Shown here piece after piece: positions 50,375 to 58,089 of a DNA stretch of 64,000 nt. The notes beneath the pieces are model-generated. The model ran no database searches and was not told the origin of the DNA. It was given only the letters and a program-made list of their open reading frames with translations. This DNA comes from Bdellovibrio sp. KM01 (GTDB lineage Bacteria > Bdellovibrionota > Bdellovibrionia > Bdellovibrionales > Bdellovibrionaceae). Position 1 is the stretch's first letter. Every line of letters begins with the position of its first letter. The position numbers and the translations under genes were made by a program. The DNA is taken from assembly GCF_013752535.1 (NCBI RefSeq), contig NZ_CP058348.1, positions 2,480,001-2,544,000 on the forward strand, in the 5' to 3' direction.

Positions 50375-51490
50375 CTAATGGCAAGCCTGATATCCGAGCA
50401 ATGCTCCGTCACGATAGCGTTGTGTGTCTTGTTTGAAATTAGCCACAGAAGAGTTCCAGGAGATCCCCTGTCGTAAATGTGCAATAAAATCCTTGGACTC
50501 GTAGCCGAGACCGATGCGGGAGACGTTCGCAACAACCTGTTCCTCAGCCCCCTGCTCTCTGCACCCCAAATAAGCAGCAATCACGTTATGGCGGTTCCAT
50601 TTATCAAATGAATTCCCGAAAAGAGTGAGTTTTAGTTTTTTCTCGTCAGAAATTTGGCGGAAAACCTGATAACTCATTTTCGCGGCCTGCAAAAACTTAA
50701 AGTTGCTGTAAACTTCCGTCGCCGACAAGGCTCTGTCGTTGAGGTCTTTAACTAAAGCAGCGTCTTCAACACCTTGAAGCCAACCGGTTAAACCCGAATT
50801 ACCACTGGTCGAGAATGCCGCCAGCAGTGTGAACATCTTTTTCACATCAGGGCGGGCTACTTTTAAATAAACATTGAAAAGATCGATCGAATCTTGAGAT
50901 TTCGCTGTGTTGGCGGTAAGAAAAAGTTCATTGGCAAATTTCAAAGTATCAGCGTGAACTGACAGAGATTGCTGTTCAAGATCTTTCATAATCATGCGAT
51001 CACCTGCGAAACAGGCGTTGTTTTCTTTTTCCTGAAATGAACCTTTACTGGCCACCGGAAAACATGCGGGACTGAGCTCTTTGTAAAAGCGCAGAGTGTC
51101 TCCATTCAATGAGGGCGGCACCAAAAGAAGCTTTCTCACAGATGAAACTTTTTGCGAAGGAATCGCTTTTAAACAAGCTACGGGAACAGAGCGGGACTGC
51201 TGAATAGCGGAGATGAGCTTAATAATACCATCACGGCGCTCCTGATCCGTTGCGGACTCCACCAAGTCAGATTGTAAAAGAGGATAGGTTTGCCACAAGA
51301 ATTGAGCAGAAAGACTGCTTTGTTTCTCACAAGCCGCAATAAGCTGATACTGAATGATTAACGTGCGCTGTAAACGATCCGCGAGTGCGACATCTTCCAT
51401 TTTATCCAGGTCACGCAATGAAATCGAAGCCGCAGAAAGCGACCCCGAAATCATCACCACCAACAAAAGGAGGATTCGCACTCCCTTCAT
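50375..51490 (-). CDS. Exported protein of unknown function
   Basis: A 371-residue protein with a signal peptide (MKGVRILLLLVVMISGSLSAA). The mature part is mostly helical with scattered Cys (QLIAACEKQSS, VPVACLKAIPS, LSPACFPVASKG, NNACFAGDR, YLGCREQGAEE, LLGYQACH). No known domain was recognised. It begins 2 bases after the stop of the 153-residue gene at 51493-51954, so both are likely made from one transcript. It lies 63 bases upstream of glnS. Confidence 0.72.
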   Translation of the reverse strand: MKGVRILLLLVVMISGSLSAASISLRDLDKMEDVALADRLQRTLIIQYQLIAACEKQSSLSAQFLWQTYPLLQSDLVESATDQERRDGIIKLISAIQQSRSVPVACLKAIPSQKVSSVRKLLLVPPSLNGDTLRFYKELSPACFPVASKGSFQEKENNACFAGDRMIMKDLEQQSLSVHADTLKFANELFLTANTAKSQDSIDLFNVYLKVARPDVKKMFTLLAAFSTSGNSGLTGWLQGVEDAALVKDLNDRALSATEVYSNFKFLQAAKMSYQVFRQISDEKKLKLTLFGNSFDKWNRHNVIAAYLGCREQGAEEQVVANVSRIGLGYESKDFIAHLRQGISWNSSVANFKQDTQRYRDGALLGYQACH

Positions 51491-51492
51491 GC

Positions 51493-51954
51493 TTATCTTT
51501 CGCCCTCTTCAACGGCGCCTGCTGTAATGGCGGCGGCACCGACAGCCACCGCACCACCAACAGCTACGGCTGTCGCTTTATCTTCAGCGGCTTTTCTTTC
51601 GCTCGCAGCAGCACTTGCAACCGCAGAAGCATCCACGTTCAAAACCACAACCTCTGAATCAGTTGTGCCATCAACGATGATCGCCACTTGTTTACCAAGG
51701 GCTTTAGGGTTGATACGGATATTCAAGCCTTCATTGGGGATACGTTTATTAACGCCCAAAGATGAAACTTTAACGTTTTCGCACGTTGAATTGCGGCCCA
51801 CGCGTGTGACAGACAAAACACCGGAATTGCTGCTTTGAATATCAACGGCGATCAAACCACCGCATTTTAAAGATTGCGCCGCGATTGTCGTCGCATTCGC
51901 CACTGTCGTTGCCAGCACAAGGCCTGCAACCAATGCACACTTCACTGATTTCAT
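51493..51954 (-). CDS. Small exported protein with hydrophobic Ala/Gly C-terminus
   Basis: A 153-residue protein with a signal peptide (MKSVKCALVAGLVLATTVANA). A beta-rich central part (LKCGGLIAVDIQSSNSGVLSVTRVGRNSTCENVKVSSLGVNKR) contains two Cys that could form a disulfide. The C-terminus is an Ala/Val/Gly stretch (DKATAVAVGGAVAVGAAAITAGAVEEGER) that may insert in the membrane. No family was recognised. The downstream exported gene follows after 2 bases. Confidence 0.7.
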   Translation of the reverse strand: MKSVKCALVAGLVLATTVANATTIAAQSLKCGGLIAVDIQSSNSGVLSVTRVGRNSTCENVKVSSLGVNKRIPNEGLNIRINPKALGKQVAIIVDGTTDSEVVVLNVDASAVASAAASERKAAEDKATAVAVGGAVAVGAAAITAGAVEEGER

Positions 51955-52093
51955 AAATTCTCCTATATGATTTACTGTTTAAACCTATGACTCCCTCAGA
52001 ATTGCAAGAGGTCTGCCGTAATAACAAGCAATATAGAAGAGATACGATATCCAAAATTTCGACAGCGCCACCAAAAGACACTATCGGTTACAT

Positions 52094-54175
52094 TTAGTTG
52101 AATACTTGGGAACAGGACATTTTCACCGAAGGCTTCGGCGCAGGAGGGAGAGGCCTACTCAAGAAAGCACGGCGTCCCGATTCAATAAGCTCCAAAGTAG
52201 AAAGACGATCCTTACCCACCAGAGTGCTTATAGTCTGACGCGGTCTTTGTATTGCCACTTTGGACATGATTTGAGTTAAATCTTTCTTACTGCCACTATC
52301 TTCCAATAGCTTTTTTAGAATCGTCAAACCACGATTTATATTAATAAAGTCATACGGCAAACGTAGGCCATTATTAAGCGCCCACTTCGTCCACTCATCT
52401 GCGGAAGCATCTTCCTTAGTTTTAAAACCAAGTTTTACTTTTGCTGAAACCAAGGATTTAAACTTAGCTTCTGTCACAGCGTTTGCAGATTTACTACTGA
52501 TATCCCACAAAGTTTGCCCAATCAATTTCGCGTCTCTTAATGTCAATGCTGTCTCAAGCAATAGAAGATTTTCTTGTAACTCCCGAGTGATTTTTCCACC
52601 CATGCCGAAATCAAGTAAGTTTACGCGAATCTTTTCATCACCAAATTGCACCAGGAAGTTTCCCTGATGAAGATCGGAGTGATAAAAGCCTTCACCGAAC
52701 AGAGTTTCGGTCCCCCACAAACGAACCAGCGCTTCAACAACACCTTGCTTAAGTTGAGGTGCAACGTCATTCCACTGCTTAGCTTCTTTATCAAGCTTTT
52801 GACCTAAGACCATTTCCTGAACCATGAGTTTCGTTTTAGAGCCCACGGGTGGATAGATTTCGGGGACGTGAAATTCGATAACGTTTTTATGATCAGGAGT
52901 TTCCATGAAAACTTCCTGGTTATAACGAGTGGCTGCAAACTTTTGACGGGCCACGGTGTCTTCCTGACTAAGTTCTGCCGTCACCGTCGCAGTCACATCG
53001 GAAACCAAAGGCGAAATCTTTGGCATACCTGACTTGATCAATTCAGGATTCGCATCCAAAATTTCCGCTACTTCTTTAAGGATGCGTGAGTCTTCTTGCA
53101 CACGCATTTCGATATCGGGTTTAATAAAGCGAACGACAACATCTTGACGACGACCATTGAAGAGAATCTTTGCACGGTGAACCTGCGCCATTGTTCCGAC
53201 ACCTAGGGCTTTTTGCTCAAAATAGACGAATTCGTAATTCTGTCTTTCCGCTTTTAACAGCTCTTCAACCTGACGGTAAGGAACTGGGCGAACGGCGTCT
53301 TCCAGCCGCTTAAACACGGTTGTCATCTCGGGGCTGAGATCCCCCTGGCGCGCCACGATTTGCAAAAGTTTTTGTAACTGAGGGCCAGAATTTTGAACCA
53401 TGACCTCGAATTTCTGCATATCACCGACGCGCAGATCTCCACCAAGGAACGATGACACGATAAGTTTCTTGGAATTCAAAGAAAGTCTTGCGAAGTATTC
53501 AGAGAGCATCGTCTGCATAACGATTTTTACTGCCGGATCTTGCGTGGATGCCAGCCCTGACGTCGCGATTTTTTCACCGATACGATCAAACTCTTTCAAA
53601 TGCCCTTGAAAAAGCTTATCGCTGTTTTGCAAAAACATATGCTTCAAAGCCTTGTGGCCCTCACTGCTTTTATTAAGCATCGCCATCGCGCGAGACATGA
53701 TCAAAGGACTTACCAGGGCTTCTTTGCCACCCGCGGCCTTTTCAGCGATAGATTTCAATTGATCAAGCTGCCAATCGATATAGTCATCGATTTGTCTTTG
53801 CACGCGGTAACTTGTCGCTCGAAAGATATGCATCGGACGAGGACCATCTTTTTCAATCAAATCCAAATCCAGGTTCACACTTTGTGTATCTGGCCACTGT
53901 CCCCGGAAGGCCGCTAAGAATTCATTAAAGCTTTTAACTTCGATCTCCTGAACAGGTTTTTGGGAAACTGCTTGAAAGTATTTAATTCCGCGATCCAGGG
54001 TTTTTTCCTGTTGCTCGGTCGTTTCACCGGAAGCCATCAGGGCATAAGTCACTGCAAGTCTTTGCTCGAAAGAAAGATAAAGACCTGTGTCCTTGGGTGC
54101 GGCATTCGCCGACAGCCCCAGTGACATTAAGATCACAATTAAAGTGGTTTTCAAAAACTTATTCAACATATACAC
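52094..54175 (-). CDS. Exported ABC1/UbiB-like kinase homologue
   Basis: A 693-residue protein. The C-terminal two thirds match the ABC1/AarF/UbiB atypical kinase family: a KxGQ-region variant KLLQ (269-272) in GPQLQKLLQIVARQGDLSPEM, ALGVGTMAQVHRAKI (about 323-337) in place of the Ala-rich loop, VVVRFIKPDIE (strand-3 Lys region, about 347), MVQEMVLGQKL, the catalytic loop YHSDLHQGNFLV (498-509) and LLDFGMGGK (520-528). The first 26 residues are a typical cleavable signal peptide (MLNKFLKTTLIVILMSLGLSANA-APKD), which would put the kinase fold in the periplasm, where ATP is not expected. Residues 30-260 are a helical region without known family. Confidence 0.8.
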   Translation of the reverse strand: MYMLNKFLKTTLIVILMSLGLSANAAPKDTGLYLSFEQRLAVTYALMASGETTEQQEKTLDRGIKYFQAVSQKPVQEIEVKSFNEFLAAFRGQWPDTQSVNLDLDLIEKDGPRPMHIFRATSYRVQRQIDDYIDWQLDQLKSIAEKAAGGKEALVSPLIMSRAMAMLNKSSEGHKALKHMFLQNSDKLFQGHLKEFDRIGEKIATSGLASTQDPAVKIVMQTMLSEYFARLSLNSKKLIVSSFLGGDLRVGDMQKFEVMVQNSGPQLQKLLQIVARQGDLSPEMTTVFKRLEDAVRPVPYRQVEELLKAERQNYEFVYFEQKALGVGTMAQVHRAKILFNGRRQDVVVRFIKPDIEMRVQEDSRILKEVAEILDANPELIKSGMPKISPLVSDVTATVTAELSQEDTVARQKFAATRYNQEVFMETPDHKNVIEFHVPEIYPPVGSKTKLMVQEMVLGQKLDKEAKQWNDVAPQLKQGVVEALVRLWGTETLFGEGFYHSDLHQGNFLVQFGDEKIRVNLLDFGMGGKITRELQENLLLLETALTLRDAKLIGQTLWDISSKSANAVTEAKFKSLVSAKVKLGFKTKEDASADEWTKWALNNGLRLPYDFININRGLTILKKLLEDSGSKKDLTQIMSKVAIQRPRQTISTLVGKDRLSTLELIESGRRAFLSRPLPPAPKPSVKMSCSQVFN

Positions 54176-54395
54176 ACTTTCAGCAAAAACGAAAAATAAG
54201 GAATGATCTTATTCATTTAGTGCAGGTTTTACGCCGCCCCCTTCCTTATATATAGTCGTCGTTGGATGTTCATGGGCTTTGCACCAGCCAACGATTGTCA
54301 CTGGAATCTGAACTCTATGACTCCTTAAGAATGCTAAGGTCACGATCTTGCAATGTTGCTGTCTTCGGAATCAAATTTTCAAAGGAGTCTACGAA

Positions 54396-55520
54396 ATGAA
54401 GGCTGTTCTTCGATATATTACATTTGGGGTGGCGGCACTTCAGGTTAGCGCGGCGATGGCTGGCAATTTTGCGTCTTTGCCTAAAACTCAGACATCTACA
54501 GCAGCCTCTTCCTCTATCGATTGGAACAAAAGCTCCCTCGATTATGTGACCCAAGGAAACGCTCAGAAAAACTCTGTTGAAGACCTGATGAACCGTCGCA
54601 AACACTACAACCAAGAAGACATCGAGCGTGTGACTCGCGCGAAAATGCAGGACGATCAAAAGCGCATGATGCTTAAAGGTCAGGTTATCAGTATCGACAC
54701 CCGTGACCAGGAAGCATGTCTGGCGATTCAAAAAGAGCTGCAAGCCAATAAAACTTTAAAAGCGATGAACGATGTCAGCGGCCTTTGCATTCAGGACAAT
54801 CAAAAGCCTATCGCAACAGTCACGGTTCTAAGCCAGTCCAACGAAGTTCAATGGCAACGTGAACTGAACATTAGCAAGTACACTTCAACAGACAAGAACA
54901 TCATCACTTCCACTCGTAACGTGGCTTTGGCAGCATTGGGTGTTGCCGGTGTTTTGTACTTGATGCCTGAGAGTGTCTCAAAATGGGACAAGTCTAAAAT
55001 GAAGAACCTTCCTAAGAATTGGGAAGAGAACGTTAAAGCGGGCCCCCACATGGATAAAGACGACTGGATGATCAATTACATCGGGCACCCTTACTCTGGT
55101 GCTGCCTACTACCAAGTGGCACGTAATGAGGGTTTAAGCATGATGCAATCCTTCGGTTATTCGGTTCTGATGTCGACGTTCTTCTGGGAGTTTGGTGTGG
55201 AGGCTTTTGCTGAACAACCATCGATTCAAGACTTGTTCGCAACACCGATCGTGGGCTCTATCCTGGGTGAGATCTTTTATCGTGCAGAGCTAAAAATCAA
55301 AGCCAACAACGGCGAGCTTTTGGGTTCCAAACGCTTGGGTGCTTTTGCGATGATCGTGATGAATCCTATGGGTGTGGTGGCTGATAAGATCAATGACCTT
55401 ATTGGAACAGATGTGGTTCAAGATGCACGAGCTCACCTGACGGTACGCAAAGCTCCAACAACCAACGCCGAAATCGAGCGTGGCAATGTTTGGGGTATCG
55501 AGATGCAGTTTAGATTTTAA
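54396..55520 (+). CDS. DUF3943-type envelope protein
   Basis: A 374-residue exported protein. ATG 54396 has AAAGGAG upstream and gives a signal peptide (MKAVLRYITFGVAALQVSAAMA); the longer frame from 54348 is not supported. The C-terminal half matches the DUF3943 pattern: DDWMINYIGHPYSGAAYYQVARNEGLSMMQSFGYSVLMSTFFWEFGVEAFAEQPSIQDLFATPIVGSILGEIFYR, followed by LGAFAMIVMNPMGVVADKINDLIG. Family members are thought to sit in the outer membrane, with no known function. The N-terminal half has two Cys (DQEACLAIQ, VSGLCIQD). A strong terminator follows. Confidence 0.8.
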   Translation: MKAVLRYITFGVAALQVSAAMAGNFASLPKTQTSTAASSSIDWNKSSLDYVTQGNAQKNSVEDLMNRRKHYNQEDIERVTRAKMQDDQKRMMLKGQVISIDTRDQEACLAIQKELQANKTLKAMNDVSGLCIQDNQKPIATVTVLSQSNEVQWQRELNISKYTSTDKNIITSTRNVALAALGVAGVLYLMPESVSKWDKSKMKNLPKNWEENVKAGPHMDKDDWMINYIGHPYSGAAYYQVARNEGLSMMQSFGYSVLMSTFFWEFGVEAFAEQPSIQDLFATPIVGSILGEIFYRAELKIKANNGELLGSKRLGAFAMIVMNPMGVVADKINDLIGTDVVQDARAHLTVRKAPTTNAEIERGNVWGIEMQFRF

Positions 55521-55540
55521 TATAGATTGAAAATTGAAAC

Positions 55541-55571
55541 AAAAAAGCCCGGATGCAACCGGGCTTTTTTT
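55541..55571. terminator. Bidirectional terminator
   Basis: AAAAAAGCCCGGA-type and CCGGGCTTTTTT arms around ATGCAA, between convergent genes. Confidence 0.9.
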
Positions 55572-55572
55572 A

Positions 55573-58089
55573 TTATTCTGCAGGCAGAACGCAACGAAGT
55601 TCGCCCTGAACTGTGTCATTGCTGACGGCAAAGTCATAACGAGCATTCCAGCGACCACTCGACAAGAACATTTTAGTTCCTGAACCAGATCCTGATACCG
55701 GTCCTGTTTGACCGAAGTTATACGGTTGAATTATCAACGCCTTCGCCAAATATTCAGATGAAGGATTCGCAGTCACAATTGGTAACCCCAGTGCTGGAAT
55801 CAAGGCCGTTAAGTTTGTTGAATTATAAGAGATACCGCCAGATGTGTACTTGGTCACGTCGATCACATAACCTGTTTGACCACCTGTAATATCAGAAAGG
55901 AAATCTCTGTTACCGTTGTCATAAGGCGACATCAAACCCGTCGTAAGCTGCGTTGAGGTACTATATGAAATGATATCGCTGGTAAATCTTCGCGTATTGA
56001 AGTCCTGAACACCATATCGGGAAACGCAATCGATGGTTGCAAGAGCTCCCGGCATGTACGTCCTAAAGCCATAACTTGTACCACCAGAACCATCTGTAAA
56101 ACGAATCATTTCCTTATACGTACCCGACAAGTTTAACATGTCAGCAAAAGTTGTGGGTAAGGTATCAACTGCTGATGCGGCATCACAACCCGCATAGGTT
56201 CCGTGATTCTGATTTCCCTGGAAGTAATTGGCATAGAAAGTTGCATAGCTAGAGTGCGCATACGGCTCCCCCGAAAGCAGTGCTGGCGCGGCAATAACCA
56301 CGTTTTCTCTCTGACGAACCAATCGCTTCGTTCCGTAATAGGCATCCGTGTTCGCGGAGCACATATAAGCTGCAGAAATTTGATTCAATTTATATGAAAT
56401 CTTCCCGCGCTTACCTGGCAAGGAGCGATCCAGATTTCCGTTCGTGTCATAATAGCCTGGATCGTTGGTCAACATTTTGTTTGCCAATGTCACCCCACTA
56501 ACCGAGGTGTAAACATCAGAGGCTCTCATCCAATTGATATTTCCGCTGCCGTCCGCTGACTCAGCGATAAAACATTCATTGTTACCATTTGAACTTGTGC
56601 CCAAATAGTAATAGACGTCACCGACTTTACCAATATCCGGTTGAGGGGCCTTTGTTGTTAGGTTAGCCCCATAGCCAATACAGTCACCGTCAGTATGGTT
56701 CGGACCACACTTACCACCTTGAGAAGCCATCGTCCAATTACAAGCAGTCTCCCAACGATCAACGAAAAGGTTGTAACCAAAGTCATAGTAACCCGTTGGC
56801 AAATTCAAAGGAGACTTGTTATGACCCGAACTGTAAGGCTGACCGCCAATACCAGAATACACGCAGCGGTTGTTGTTCACGGGATCAGATGTTTTATTCA
56901 TTTGAATACACATCTCATAGTTCGCAGCATCGCGCTGAACCAGGACCATGTTCTTGGGCGGAATTGGAACCAGCACGGAATAGCTTTCCAATTGATCCAA
57001 GTTCGATGGTAATGGTTCAACCCACGTTTCGTTCGTTGCAGTATCCGTGTGTGACAAAGCCATAGAATATCTATAGCGAGCCGGAGACGCGGCCACGTTC
57101 GTATCACGACAATAAACAACACCATTTGTTGGCGTCACCATGCTGCAAACAACACAGCTTGATTGGGAGGTGTCGGTACAAGCCGCAGTGACAGAACTAT
57201 CTAATGTTTTACCGTCAACCGTTCTTACCACGACATATTTTGCAGCGGTTCCTTGTGAACTGAATGCATTAAAGGTCAGCTCAACAGTGCGAGCCGAAGG
57301 CGACTGGTTGCTGCCCGATGGATGCACCGGAGCCGCAGGAGCTTCACCAAATGCGCGAACCGACATGACGTTTCTCCATTGAGAAGAATCTGATCCATCA
57401 TTGTCATAGCCGACGGTCATGGTAGGAACTTTGAAGGTCACATCATTGCCATCTTCTTTACCCAGTGAAGATATATATCCCTGAGCACTAATAATATAAT
57501 TATACCCAGTACGAAGCCCTGTCACTTCGACGCTTGTATCGGACCCGCTAATAGTGGCGACAAGAGTTTTATTCCCACCCACTCCCAATTGCGCATAGAT
57601 ACGAATTTCATCGATAACCGTCGCCAGATTTGCGAAAGACACTACTAAAGAAGTACGGGAAGAAGCTTGTACTGAACTAATTCCCGACCAAGACACCGCC
57701 TTGACAGTTTTAGTATTGCTATCTTCGATTCCGTTTTGGTCGACAGCATTAACCTGATAAGCATATATTGAACCCCAAGTCACGGTACCATCCATGAAGG
57801 AATTCAGTGACGGAGCTAGAGTGGTAAGCAAAGTCTTTTTAGAACCGGACACACGATACACACGGTATGCTTTTACTAAACTCACATCAGTAACGCCAGG
57901 CCAAGAAATCAAGATCCCCGTCACTTTGTTGACGGCCGTGCTTACACCCGTGAACTGAGCACTCGTAATCGCACTCGTCGTAGAGGTTGAGGAAGCCACT
58001 CTGTTTGATGAACTCAAACTGTCAAAACAACCCGCCAACATCAACATCGACGAAATGACCAACAGAGAAGAAAGCTTAGATGTTTTCAT
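55573..58089 (-). CDS. Fn3-containing surface lipoprotein, paralogue 1
   Basis: An 838-residue lipoprotein with the lipobox MLMLAGC (Cys at about 21). Two fibronectin-type-III-like units follow (ILISWPGVTDVSLVKAYRVYRVSG to YAYQVNAVDQNGIEDSNTKTV; IYAQLGVGGNKTLVATISG to YNYIISAQGYISSLGKEDGN). A larger C-terminal region contains NMVLVQRDAANYEMCIQMNKTSDPVNNNRCVY, YYDFGYNLFVDRWETACNWT, the KRLVRQRENVVIAAP segment and FAVSNDTVQGELRCVLPAE. Multiple Cys suggest disulfides outside the cell or in the periplasm. It directly follows paralogue 2 with no gap and GGAGG in that gene's end. Likely a cell-surface adhesion or recognition protein; no function is known. Confidence 0.8.
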   Translation of the reverse strand: MKTSKLSSLLVISSMLMLAGCFDSLSSSNRVASSTSTTSAITSAQFTGVSTAVNKVTGILISWPGVTDVSLVKAYRVYRVSGSKKTLLTTLAPSLNSFMDGTVTWGSIYAYQVNAVDQNGIEDSNTKTVKAVSWSGISSVQASSRTSLVVSFANLATVIDEIRIYAQLGVGGNKTLVATISGSDTSVEVTGLRTGYNYIISAQGYISSLGKEDGNDVTFKVPTMTVGYDNDGSDSSQWRNVMSVRAFGEAPAAPVHPSGSNQSPSARTVELTFNAFSSQGTAAKYVVVRTVDGKTLDSSVTAACTDTSQSSCVVCSMVTPTNGVVYCRDTNVAASPARYRYSMALSHTDTATNETWVEPLPSNLDQLESYSVLVPIPPKNMVLVQRDAANYEMCIQMNKTSDPVNNNRCVYSGIGGQPYSSGHNKSPLNLPTGYYDFGYNLFVDRWETACNWTMASQGGKCGPNHTDGDCIGYGANLTTKAPQPDIGKVGDVYYYLGTSSNGNNECFIAESADGSGNINWMRASDVYTSVSGVTLANKMLTNDPGYYDTNGNLDRSLPGKRGKISYKLNQISAAYMCSANTDAYYGTKRLVRQRENVVIAAPALLSGEPYAHSSYATFYANYFQGNQNHGTYAGCDAASAVDTLPTTFADMLNLSGTYKEMIRFTDGSGGTSYGFRTYMPGALATIDCVSRYGVQDFNTRRFTSDIISYSTSTQLTTGLMSPYDNGNRDFLSDITGGQTGYVIDVTKYTSGGISYNSTNLTALIPALGLPIVTANPSSEYLAKALIIQPYNFGQTGPVSGSGSGTKMFLSSGRWNARYDFAVSNDTVQGELRCVLPAE

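Noticed and set aside
54260-54293. CGTTGG/CCAACG dyad upstream of the DUF3943 gene
   Set aside because: Only 6-7 paired bases with a 22-base loop; expected by chance in a region this long.
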